From positions 164 to 64,163 of the forward strand of contig JAKCWW010000668.1 of assembly GCA_026260175.1 (NCBI GenBank): a stretch of 64,000 nucleotides of DNA, read 5' to 3'. Below the pieces are notes generated by a model that was not told the DNA's origin, searched no databases, and was given only the letters and a program-made list of their open reading frames with translations. Positions 55,022-64,000 of this stretch are shown here, one piece after another. The DNA is from Reticulitermes lucifugus. Taxonomy: Eukaryota; Arthropoda; Insecta; Blattodea; Rhinotermitidae. Position 1 is the first letter of the stretch, and each line of letters opens with the position of its first letter. The position numbers and the translations under genes were made by a program.

Positions 55022-55220
55022 ATAGGATAATATTAAAACGGATCTTCAAGAAGTGGGATGGGGGTTCGTGGAATGGATTGATCTGACCCAGGACAGTGAC
55101 GTGTGGCGGGCTGTTGTGAATGCGGTAATGAACTTGCATGTTACATATAATGCTGGGAATTTATTGACAAAGGACCTATTAGCTTCTCAGGAAGGACTGC
55201 TCCATAAAGTTAGTTAGTTA
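55022..55220 (+). mobile_element. LINE 3' end with tetranucleotide tail
   Basis: One open frame reads DNIKTDLQEVGWGFVEWIDL, then TQDSDVWRAVVNAVMNLHV, the C-terminus of the VMNLRVP-type LINE. The 3' untranslated part matches 34885-34960 on the other strand. The element ends in AGTTAGTTAGTTAG, a short-repeat 3' tail of the kind many non-LTR elements carry in place of poly-A. The stop after MNLRVP is lost, so the frame runs on. Confidence 0.85.
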
Positions 55221-55254
55221 GTTGATACACATTATAGTATAAAATAACACCCTA

Positions 55255-55375
55255 CAACAGACCATGAAGGCCCAGCGAGGGAATAGAGGTATAGCTCTCC
55301 TCTTTATTTAACCTCGGCGATAGATGGGGGTGGGTGGTCAACGCCACGCCCCGGTCGCTTTACCTCTTCACTCAA
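55255..55375 (-). mobile_element. SINE-A, 3' part
   Basis: Minus strand from the core 'GTAAAGCGACCGGGGCGTGG' to 'GGGCCTTCATGGTCTGTTGT'. The head and upper core are missing; it stops within the GTAAAG box. Confidence 0.85.
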
Positions 55376-55551
55376 CAAATAGGCTACTATTAATGTAACA
55401 TGCTGGGGGACGAGACGGACAGGACAGGTACACGCATGAGGGCAGGTGAAAAGTGCGTGCAAGGAAGAGACCACTTAGATTAGCTAGATGCAGATGGGAG
55501 ATGCAGAAGGGTGAACTTTACCTTTTCTTACCGTATAAAGTACTGTAATAT

Positions 55552-55690
55552 GGTAAAGGTAAATTTCACCCTGGAACAGGTCATGAAGGCTCAGAGGGGG
55601 AGTAGAGGTATAGCTCTACTCTTTCTTTAACCTCGGCGGTATATGGGGGTGGGTGGTCAACGCCACGGCCGCTTTACCCCTGGGACAGCA
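55552..55690 (-). mobile_element. SINE-A, 3' part, second copy
   Basis: Minus strand from 'CCCAGGGGTAAAGCGGCCGT' to 'GAGCCTTCATGACCTGTTCC' and the tail AATTTACCTTTACC. It is truncated at almost the same core position as the copy at 55255, 300 bp away in the same orientation. Confidence 0.85.
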
Positions 55691-55694
55691 GAGC

Positions 55695-57320
55695 ATTCAT
55701 TATGACGGCTTTCACACTGTCTGCACATTACACGTGTTCTGCCAGCACTTCATGAACCAACAGCTGTAATTTGTTCAGTTACTGTGATTGCAGTGAACTT
55801 ATTTACATGACATACGGCTGAAGTCACGCCTTGACTCATTTGTTTAATAGGAGATATCCCATTGTTCATTTAGAACAGAAGTAAGATAAAATATTTGCTT
55901 TCGTAAGCAAACACTCCATGGCTATTTGTAAATACTGCATGTGTCCATTTTATCATGTCACCGAGCACGGGAGCTTTATTGCATGGGAATCGTGCATCCG
56001 CCGGGAGTGCAGAACACGTCGAGACTTTCCCACGAAATAACGTAGTTTGAAATGCAGGGAATAGCATGGTTACATCTACAAAGTTCCAGTCATTTTACAT
56101 GGCTACTTTCAGCGCGAAACTCACAAATCTTATGGCCCTCGTACCTCAGTCACATGACTGCAGCTGCTACGTAAGCAGACGAATAGTGGCACTTCCACCG
56201 CTCTGATTGCAGAAACACACTGATCCACGCGCACGCGACATCGCGCACTGTCCCGACCTGACATCGGCCTAGCCTCACTAATGTTACCTGCAGCTAAAGA
56301 TGGAGACTTTGTGGGATTAATCGGCCTATAAATACGGACTAAGTTCCCGGTGGATGCAGGATAAACCCGTGCATTAAAACTCCTGTGACAGCTGACATGC
56401 CCAGAGACACAATAAAATTTGCGTTATGTATTACTGGTGCCATATACTCGTATAATTATGCCCTGTCCTATGGTCACAAGTACAGTGGCAAATGTAAGAA
56501 AGCCTCAGTTTACATCACGAAGTGTAGACCCTATAAAGTGAACGCATATGTGGATGTCATGTCTGTCCGTCCGCTTCTTTTATCTGCGAAACTAATGAAC
56601 GGGGATTGAAACTCGTAGAATAAGAGAGCTTCGAAGATTTGATAGATTCGTAGGGCTTTAACGGCTGTCTTTCTGTTGTGGGCGTAAATGTAATGTAGAT
56701 TGGAATGAGATTGGGTGATGGATATTACATGGGCTGTGTGTAAGAATTTATAAGTTAGTCATAAATGGTGAAGTCCATGTACTTAAGTCATTAAGTGTTT
56801 GCGTGGCATTTCAGAAAGAGGTTATTTTTTATATAGCGGCTATTTTGTGACGTGTGTTATAAATCAAGCTGGGGAATTTGAATATTTTTTTTTAATCTTG
56901 TCTCTTTTAATATTTCAGTTACATTGATACACTGTACTAAAATATTTTCATCATTAGTAAGCTGGATTACTTGGTTGTAGATTTTATTTTCTCTTTCCGG
57001 AGTTTCAAATGGAATATTTTATGTTTTTCCACTGCATGCGAATTCTGCAACCATTTCATCTCAAACGTGGTAAAATCATGCATTTATTTTACATATATTT
57101 ACTCATGCATCGGGAAATAAGGCTTTTGTCCGAGTTAATTGAGGGTTTGTATCATGAAGCTACCGAACCAGCCCTCGCCTACCAATTTAGCTGTATTTAC
57201 CAAAGAATAAGGATGGCTTTGTGCCTCCTCGGTCTTTGCACTTGCATTGCAGTTAGACCAGAAGGGCGTCTGTTTGCGAAACTCCGTTGTTTCTAATACT
57301 GGCTGTTTCACAACTTGATG
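55695..57320. other. Unassigned DNA
   Basis: No repeat or exon was recognised. Confidence 0.4.
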
Positions 57321-57322
57321 TT

Positions 57323-57537
57323 TTAACCCTTTAAACCCCAGTGGTTACATTATTTACCACCAGGTTTTAACATACAAAAATGGTACGTTCTTCTCACAGT
57401 GTGTGTGTGTGTTTTTTTCTTTTTTGTGTGGTTCTCAGAACAAGCTGTGATCATGTCCCTATACAGCATTAACTTACTGGTTTGTATAACCGAGACGCTG
57501 CCGTACGAACTGAATCTTTATGTATAATTCAGGTTAA
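57323..57537 (-). mobile_element. Family F TTAA-type MITE, best-bounded copy
   Basis: TTAA lies at both ends (57323-57326 and 57534-57537). On the minus strand it begins CCTGAATTATACATAAAG, passes 'GATTCAGTTCGTACGGCAGC', 'GTTAATGCTGTATAGGG', an (AC)n run and 'AAACCTGGTGGTAAATAATG', and ends GTTTAAAGGG. Termini starting CC in TTAA sites fit piggyBac-type mobility, though inverted repeats are weak beyond 2-3 bp. Confidence 0.7.
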
Positions 57538-57552
57538 TTTAGTCTTAAAAAA

Positions 57553-57850
57553 GGGGCCGTGCCATGGCGCAGGTTGTTAGTCGCCGGCCTCTCACCGCCG
57601 AGGCCCGGGTTCTGTCCCAAGTCAGTCCATGTGAGAATTGTGGTGGACAGAGTGGCACAAGGACATGTCTTTATCCGCGTACTTCGGTTGTCCCCTGTCC
57701 ATATCCTTCCATCAATGCTCCGTACTCCTGTGTGCATGGTACTCTTACCAGAAGGACAAATGGGCGAAGGCTGGGGACCTTCCAAAAGCAGTGCTCTTTC
57801 GGAAATCAGGGATCACTGGATAGAAAAGTACCATCGTACTTCCACTTTCA
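57553..57850 (+). mobile_element. SINE-C, full length
   Basis: The head 'GGGGCCGTGCCATGGCGCAG' (A box), 'GTTAGTCGCCGGCCTCTCAC' and 'GCCCGGGTTCTGTCCCA' (B box, one change from the consensus) leads to the body 'TTGTGGTGGACAGAGTGGCA', 'GTACTTCGGTTGTCCCCTGT'. The long tail contains 'CCAGAAGGACAAATGGGCGA' and 'TCGGAAATCAGGGATCACTG'. It defines the family for the window. The 102-codon frame across it is an artefact. Confidence 0.9.
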
Positions 57851-58145
57851 CTCGTAAAAGGGTTTAAGGGGCTTACTGCGGAGATTGTTGTCAGAAATGT
57901 CATCAAAGGATAACGGATTTGTTGTTACCTGGACATTAAAAATAAGAATAATTGGATCAGTAGGCATAATCGCGTAACGTTTTTCTTGCTTCCTTTAGAA
58001 GTAATGTCCAAAATGACCAACCTCTGCATCGTTACACATCCTGGCACGTCGTCTTGCACCTACGTATATTCCACAGGATGGCGCGTGATATTGAACGGAT
58101 CTGCTGCTTGCGTGATTCAGCTTTGTGATCAGTATATAAATGCTG

Positions 58146-58205
58146 CTTAACTCTCTTAACTTACCACCAGGTTTAACATTCAAAACTGTCGTCATACAGT
58201 GCACG
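58146..58205 (-). mobile_element. Family F end fragment
   Basis: 'TAACTTACCACCAGGTTTAA' with CATTCAAAACTG and a TGTTGC end resembles 57345-57375. Confidence 0.4.
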
Positions 58206-58504
58206 CTGTGTTGCTTCTGATTCTTAGTATAAGTCGCAGTTTAAAATATAGTAAATAAAAGTATAAAATATCTGCGCCTGCCGGAAATCGACGCTACGTC
58301 GTGTCATACTTAACTGTGTATTTGGTCAGGTATCTCGACTTGGTTGAGTTCCGTCGTTATGTCGGAACCTTTCTTTGGAGTTGCTTACGTCTGCCTGGCC
58401 TCGCGTCCGGTTCTACCCTGTTGGCTGTCATCATGTCTACTGATTACTACCCCACGCGTACTTTCCAGAATCTACGTTATAGGTTGCTGGCTTTCTTTAT
58501 TTCC

Positions 58505-58640
58505 TACTCGGACTCTTGACCCGTGAAGATGGGACCGACACGTCCCGAAACGTCTGTAAACAATTACCACACGAAGCCGCGTAATATCTCAGAAGAGCGC
58601 AGATCTCATCAACTTCGTGGCGGAGGCCTGAAATCACAGC
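58505..58640 (+). mobile_element. FB element, right half only
   Basis: It starts just before the motif (CCCGTGAAGATGGGACC then 'CACGTCCCGAAACGTC'), runs through 'CGCGTAATATCTCAGAAGAG' and ends with 'CTTCGTGGCGGAGGCCTGAA'. The left arm and loop are missing, so half-elements seem to arise repeatedly with a break near the motif. Confidence 0.7.
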
Positions 58641-59650
58641 ATCTGTGGGAGCTGAAGAAAATGAGTGGCGTGGTGCAGAAATATGCCGCGATAAGCAGTG
58701 TGGACTTTTCCCTCGCAGTCAGTGCGGCTGTGTACCTGCAGTGTTAGCGTGAGAGCAAGTCGTTCGGTCATTGGCAGGGTCATACCACTTGCTGATCCTG
58801 CACGTGCTACAGCAGGATATGCTGGTAGTGCTACCGTAAATTTTATTATTCCGTTGTACACTAAGTGGGGAATGTTGAAAGGGTTCAAAAGCCCATAAAT
58901 TGTTAATTTAACGGGAATTCGTTAAGAGCAGGATGTCCCAACTACCTGCTTCAATGTCATAAACTCACAGATAATGGCATTCTCTTGTCCTTTTTTCATT
59001 GGTGATTTGTTCTTTGTGGGATGTGTATAATATTGTGTCTGTGTGAATTGGCGTGTCTTCCTTAGCTTTCAGTCAGGATATTCTTTATTGAGCCAGGTAC
59101 GAACGTGTTGGTATTTAAGGCCGCCCTGGTCTATCCCGTAACACTTCCGTAGCGTAAGGAAAGCGAACATGACCGCTCGAACTTCTGAGGTGGTTCCACT
59201 GTACAGTGTTCAGGAAGTTCTGTATGCTAGCATGTTAGGGAAAGTTTCTGTTGTAAGGTCTTTCTGAATTCGTTACTGAACTCTGCAGCTGTGCAACAAG
59301 AAGCTTTTCCAGGCAGGTCATGCACCAGGGAGGTAATTATTGTCTGTAGAATTCTGTAAGCTCTGGCCGCAGTTCAAACCGTGAGAGAAGAGAAGCAGGC
59401 ACAGAGGTGTACGGCCTCCCATTCCAAAGCCAGCCCACCAGTGCATGACAGTCTGCTGACGACATTACGTTATACGAGCAAATCATGAAGTGTCACGTAA
59501 TCAGTATACATTGCCCACGTCAGTTTTCTTAGGCCGCAATATCGACAGTAATAAATTTGATACGTTGTGCTATACGTACGTACTATATTAATTAACACCG
59601 CACATTTCTGCACATGTCGGAGTGGTGTTATGGCTGTCAGCCGTGTGTCT

Positions 59651-59877
59651 TGGTGTCGCCTGGGATGTTACGCAACGTAGGTTTGCAGCTGGGTACCGAC
59701 GTTTCAGGACAGCGCATCTGCTGCCCCATCTTGTGAAGAGTCGACTGCTTGGCCCTTGAAGATGGTACCGATTGGCCGCCCTGAAACGTCGGTGAATAGC
59801 TGCTAACCTACGCTGCGTAATATCCCAGAAGAGCGAAGGCTTGAACTACATCGCAACGGAAACCTGAAATATCGCAG
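59651..59877. mobile_element. FB element, both arms, diverged
   Basis: Left arm 'CTGGGATGTTACGCAACGTA' and 'GGTACCGACGTTTCAGGACA'; right arm 'CCCTGAAACGTCGGTGAATA' and 'AACCTACGCTGCGTAATATC' with CCAGAAGAGCG. The outer right arm gives 'CATCGCAACGGAAACCTGAA'. The loop is long (about 50 bp) and contains CCCTTGAAGATGGTACC. Confidence 0.75.
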
Positions 59878-60169
59878 TTGCACGCGTGCTTGCTCGCCAC
59901 CAATTTGAAGCCTGTTGGGGGCGTCGCCTTTTCCAGTTTTGTGAGCATTTTCATCGACAGGATTTGGAAAGCCTTCGGTGTCTGCCAATATACTTTGTGA
60001 TGAAAAGGTAAAGACAAGGAATGCCGAAAGCCAAATGAAACTCGCGTGTCGGTGTGTGCCTTGGAAAGTTGCCAGTCGTGCGGGAAACCCTTTGGATGTT
60101 CTGTAGAATTAGCCCACCTTATACAGCCATATGTTGACTAGCTGTGAAACTTTTCGAGAAGGTCGTTTT

Positions 60170-60216
60170 TGTATCTATTTATTTGTTTATTTATTTATTC
60201 ATTCATTTATTTATGT
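60170..60216. repeat. (ATTT)n-like low-complexity tract
   Basis: TTTATT units with a few changes. Confidence 0.85.
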
Positions 60217-61198
60217 ATGGTTGTGTGTCCATCCATCTTTCTGTATGTCCATCCGTATTCGGACCATTTCGGCCAGTTATATTTAACACTTAAAGAAGAC
60301 CCGATAGCCATGGCTGGTTGCGTCGTTAAACACGAAACATCGTGAAGTTGGAGGTGTCTTCGGGAATGTGATGGAGCTGTGCAGTCTGCCAATGTTCTGA
60401 CTTCCCTCTGCTTACCCTGAAGTTGGCGACAGTATATTCCACGAAATATTCTTAAATTGTTTCCATTCTACGCTGCTTTGCAGCCTAGGAGACAGGAATA
60501 ACCAGTTTTACAGCATTAAGATGTTTCAGATAATGCCGTTTGTTAAGCCCTGATGATATACACAGTTTAAGCACTGTGCAGTAGTGTGTGTTTTGAAAAT
60601 AATCTGGTATTAGCGTTTAAGGGCAGATCTTCCCGCCGTGCAAAACGTGAAAGTTTTATGAACATTGCTGTGAGAGCCCCGAGCCGCCTGAAGTCCCATA
60701 GTATCCCTAAAAATGGAAGTTTGGCGGGGAGGGGGGTGTTACTGGTCCGCCTCGCCTCGTGCTATGACCGACATAGCTGGCAACAGATGTCCGCTATGGC
60801 TTGAAATTTCCCCTCTAAATCAAGAAGATTCCTTGTAGGGAGAGAAAAACTCTGTGCCCTTGCATTCATTGTGTTCTGGTGTCGGCCGTGTGTGGCCGAG
60901 TGAGTTTTTCTGCATGTGCCCTTTCCTGTGCCATTCGTTCTTTTGTTTTCACCAAGTGAGATAGTTGGCTGACTACGTGCCGATTAAAGTCTTTTGATCG
61001 AATTTCTGGGTGCGGGTGGCCGCGGCGGCTGTGTTTATAGCTTCTAAGTCGCGGCATCGTGGCGACTCAGTATCGCCCAAAACTCTCCGCAGAAACTGGG
61101 GACATGATTGAAATTTCCAAGACCGTGTGAGGTTCAATCCCCGGCCGGTTCCTGTGGCACTTTTGCGTTGTCAATTTTGATAATTACACTATCGATAT

Positions 61199-61423
61199 TT
61201 TTTCCCCATGGGCCAGGGCCTCCTGATTGTCGAGGCTGCATGATCACGATCAGACACATGACAATCGGTAGGACTCCTGGACGAGTGATCAGCCCGACGC
61301 AGGGACCTCTGTCTGACAACACACACCACTCACAAGAGACAGACATCCATACCCCCGGCGGGATTTGAACCCGCAGTCCCAGCAAGCGAACGGCCGCAGA
61401 CCCACGCGGCCACTGGGATCGGC
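61199..61423 (-). mobile_element. SINE-D with near-perfect target duplication
   Basis: Minus strand: the A box 'GGTGGCCGCGTGGGTCTGCG', the B box 'GCGGGTTCAAATCCCGCC' at about 61365, 'GTCTGTCTCTTGTGAGTGGT' and 'CCTCGACAATCAGGAGGCCC'. The 13-bp repeats ACACTATCGATAT (61186-61198) and ACACTATTGATAT (61424-61436) differ at one base. The region between the boxes is rearranged relative to 35416. Confidence 0.88.
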
Positions 61424-61439
61424 ACACTATTGATATAGA

Positions 61440-63090
61440 GAACACCCCGGTGAGCGACACGCGTGACCAGCTGGCACTGTGACAAAGACATTTTGTCGTA
61501 GCTAGATAATTAATAAAATATAAATCCTTTCTATTTGTCACGTTTGTACCTCTCATTCCACCCTTATTTTGTTTTGTTTCTTTGTTTTTGTGTTTGTGTG
61601 CTTGTTTCGTTCGTTCTTTGCTGCGTTCTGCTGTTAATTTTCCTTCGTTTTTATCCTTTTGCTCTTTATTTCTCCCACTACCTTCTTTTTAGTTCCTCTT
61701 TGTGCTGTCTTTTTCCCTCCATGTTTGTCTTACATGTGATGCACAGTATTACCAGATGTCGAAGGGTACAACAGTGTCCATTTCGCAGTAGCGATTGTCG
61801 GTAGTGGAATGCAATGAAACGTAGATATGGCATGAAATTGGTGGTCAGTGAAGGAGGTTTGGGTTTGTCCGCGCCCACCCTCCCGCTCTCTATCTCTCTC
61901 TCTCCCGAGCTCGACCGCTCTCTCACTTGCTTGCCTTCTCCACGCGGTTACCTGTAGAAGTACATCGAGAGGACTGATGTTTTATTTTTCTTTATTAATA
62001 CTCGGTTTATTTAGCGACGCTTTCTGTAGCTCGAGACTGTGTAGCATTGCATTTTTGGATGTTTAATGAATGCCGATGTCTAAAGAATGTGAGAAAGGAG
62101 TCGTGAGCTACTGCCACGGTAATTACCAGGAGGGACTGAGGAAAAACCGTTAGGACAGCCCGTCTCGGGGCAGAGATTTGAACCCCAAACCTTCCGAATA
62201 CGGAACAGGAATGCTTACAACTCGACCTCGATATTCACGAGGGATTGCTCAGTTTATTTATTCGATGTACGCATATATTGCCCTGGTCCCACGAAGAACC
62301 TGGAAGATGTATTTTTTGTGTGTGGCTGTGGTTTGCGGAAGGTCTTAGGATCAATTTTCTTACTGTCGTTTGTCGAATGTGGTGGGGCTGGAGGGGTGGC
62401 ATGCCATACCACGGACAACCAATATCGCATCCCGTTCCTTCTGTTCTTGGCTTCCCCCCCCAACCCCTCTCCTTCCTCCGCCGTAGCCCAAGGGGTTGTC
62501 GTTTGGCGTGAAGTCTCTCACATTTGCCAGTGTATTGGCCAGCACGACTGGATGTTATTGTGAATGTCTCTACTTACCCGGATGTTTTGACGCATCCGTC
62601 GTAGTGATGCATGTACAGAGAAGATCAGTGAATATGTGTGTGTTGCCTGTAATTTTTTGTACTTTCACGAGTGGTTGCTAACTTTAAAAAAGGACGTTTG
62701 TCTTACGTAGCGTGTGCCGTAGTTAAGGTCTGCCAGTGACAATGTTTTGTTGCTATAGTTCTCTGGTCTGCGTTCCTACAGCGTCCGAAGCCTTCCACCC
62801 GCTGAATGTAAGTTCAGATTTGCTGCATTTTAGACATTTCCGAAAAATGCAACCGTAATGTATCGTAACAGCCGTTTGTTGGCTTGTGAATCTTGTGGCG
62901 TGTTAGAAACGCGGTAGTCATGTTGGCGCAGTGTTACCAACGTAGCAGTTCCCGTCATTGCTGCATATTTGAGGTGTGCATGTGTTTCCTCTGCAGCACC
63001 ACTGCCGCGTTTTAACCGTTTGAGGAAGGACAATCTAAATTACACGTCAGAAGTTCGCTCCTGGCGACACAGAATATAGTCATTGTCCAT
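61440..63090. other. Mostly unassigned DNA
   Basis: There is a (CT)n-rich stretch at 61885-61905 and a tRNA-like piece at 62155-62235 (next entry). No exon was recognised. Confidence 0.4.
62155..62235 (-). mobile_element. tRNA-like SINE head, weak
   Basis: Minus strand: 'ATCGAGGTCGAGTTGTAAGC' (A-box-like) and 'TTGGGGTTCAAATCTCTGCC' (B box) about 45 bp later. The body is not assignable, although 'GTTTTTCCTCAGTCCCTCCT' is faintly SINE-C-like. Confidence 0.4.
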
Positions 63091-63093
63091 TCT

Positions 63094-63232
63094 GAAGACC
63101 AGTTAATGCTGTTTAGGGAAATAATCGCTGTTTATGGTGAAAATAATAAGGAAACATAAATCCATTATTATGTGGTAAGGTGCAGCGCGTGGTATATATT
63201 CTTACCACTTGACCTTAAACGGTTCAACATGA
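63094..63232 (+). mobile_element. Family F, partial copy
   Basis: 'CCAGTTAATGCTGTTTAGGG' and 'AAATAATCGCTGTTTATGGT' match 10468-10505; the end 'CTTGACCTTAAACGGTTCAA' corresponds to the 'AAAGGGTTAA' end in degraded form. Confidence 0.55.
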
Positions 63233-63291
63233 ATGATGTGTGCATATAGGTCTGCTTCAGCCCAACAGCTCTTTAGACTAATAGGCGAACC

Positions 63292-63324
63292 GTTATTATT
63301 ATTATTACTACTACTACTACTACT
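63292..63324. repeat. (ATT)n(ACT)n microsatellite
   Basis: It abuts the 5' end of a SINE-B. Confidence 0.95.
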
Positions 63325-63600
63325 GGGAGCCGCGATGGCGTAGTCGGTATAGTGACTTGCTGCGCGTTGGGTGGTCCGGGTTTGGACTCCCGGCAGGAAG
63401 ACCTCTCTCCATGAACTCGTCCAGACCGGCTCCGGGGCCCATGAAACCTCATATTCAATGGGTACCGAGAGTTTTTCCCGGGGGTAAAGCGGCCGAGGCG
63501 TGAAGTTGACCACTCACCACCATCTAATCCCGAAATTTAGTGGAACTCTACTTCTGCATGTTCTATATGCATTCCTGGTGTGGACAGGGACATTTTGCCT
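63325..63600 (+). mobile_element. SINE-A/B hybrid-like copy in a triplet repeat
   Basis: The head is SINE-A-like ('GCCGCGATGGCGTAGTCGGT' and 'ATAGTGACTTGC'), with a damaged B box (GGTTTGGACTCCCGG). The core 'CCCGGGGGTAAAGCGGCCGA' is shared, but the tail 'TTTAGTGGAACTCTACTTCT' and GGTGTGGACAGGGAC is SINE-B-like. ATT repeats lie on both sides (63292 and 63601). Confidence 0.8.
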
Positions 63601-63621
63601 TATTATTATTATTATTATTAT
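63601..63621. repeat. (ATT)n microsatellite
   Basis: It directly follows the SINE tail and may be the SINE's own 3' simple-repeat tail. Confidence 0.95.
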
Positions 63622-63764
63622 CGTCATTAATTCGTAATATAATTTATAATTACGAGGTTTACCAAATAAATTACGAATGTCAATTTGATATACTTGTGAA
63701 TTTTACCGATATTGTTATGTTTTTCAACAATGTTTTTATGAATCTTTTTAGCTACTGTTAGTGA

Positions 63765-63875
63765 CTCAAGAGAACGATTTTGACCTTGACGGCGTGGGTA
63801 GGATTGTTTTCTTACCGTCCTAGCCTAGCCGTGAAAACATACAGGTCCTGTCAAGAACATAAGTCGGTATTACTA
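63765..63875 (+). repeat. Segment repeated at 43365-43475
   Basis: See the entry at 43365. Both copies lie about 100-200 bp downstream of a SINE-B in the same orientation. Confidence 0.5.
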
Positions 63876-64000
63876 CGTAACTTTTTTTTAAACAGACATT
63901 TCAGTGGAATTACGCATTGGATATATCAAAACATTCTCAGGGATGGTGATGGGTTTAGAAACATATCGTATAGGTTCTGTTTCTTGTTTCAGTCTGAAAT

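Noticed and set aside
61134-61556. 140-codon minus-strand frame
   Set aside because: Most of it translates the SINE-D copy at 61199-61423.
1-64000. Retrovirus-like or Polinton-like fossils and CRISPR arrays
   Set aside because: No paired LTRs, capsid-, envelope- or integrase-like peptides were seen, and the tandem arrays have no spacer structure.

Overview
This is about 64 kb of eukaryotic, almost certainly insect, nuclear DNA. Dense tRNA-derived SINEs, short palindromic elements and insect-type LINE tails fill it, and the translated repeat fragments (for example [51 protein letters not shown]) are of kinds I associate with cockroach and termite genomes (Blattodea). The species is an inference from repeat style, not proven. 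There are no bacterial operons, rRNAs or CRISPR arrays. Two assembly gaps lie at 34183-34212 and 44516-44565. Almost every open frame over 60 codons is chance or falls inside a repeat.

Host gene signal: one candidate coding exon was found on the plus strand (26468-26701), ending in a clean GTATGT donor after a Gly codon (phase 0), in a repeat-poor stretch (about 24.9-28.6 kb). Two sites on the same strand, at 937/938 and 29565/29566, have a pyrimidine-rich CAG joined directly to GTGAGT, the layout of recursive splice sites (zero-length exons) of long introns; each is followed 31-42 nt later by another good donor. A further donor at 11972 could end an upstream non-coding exon. The simplest reading is that the window lies inside a long plus-strand gene with large introns; the gene itself is not recognised.

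Repeats: SINE-A and SINE-B are tRNA-headed and share a core (about 20 copies, e.g. 23585-23885 and 44635-44913, both with perfect 12-bp target duplications). SINE-C has a head ending in a 'GGTGGACAAAGTGGCACTGG' segment (about 6 copies). SINE-D has a different tRNA head (35416, 36207, 61199). Other dispersed families are: FB, a palindromic foldback family (5080, 49810, 53417, 58505, 59651 and pieces); family F, a TTAA-flanked MITE (about 7 copies); family E (2990, 17050, 19075, 45795); family P (6020, 47590); family G (10715, 30230). Single non-autonomous DNA transposons include a TA-flanked mariner-like MITE (29221-29450), a Tigger/pogo-like MITE (52201-52385), a TTAA-flanked piggyBac-like MITE (50726-50949), and candidate hAT-like and unclassified elements (13165, 32597). 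LINE 3' tails lie at 9040, 24060, 34885, 40475 and 55020, and a short Penelope-like reverse transcriptase remnant at 17652. Tandem arrays are a 50-bp satellite (21709-22230) and a 72-bp minisatellite (13580-13807) apparently born from an FB arm.

The most unusual pattern is a recurrent mini-structure, YTGARGA - GC-rich hairpin - GAAAC(GTC), found in at least four otherwise different elements (FB copies, 15609, 34365, and both arms of a large palindromic element at 35098-35930). It resembles a hammerhead ribozyme core but departs from it in ways noted below.
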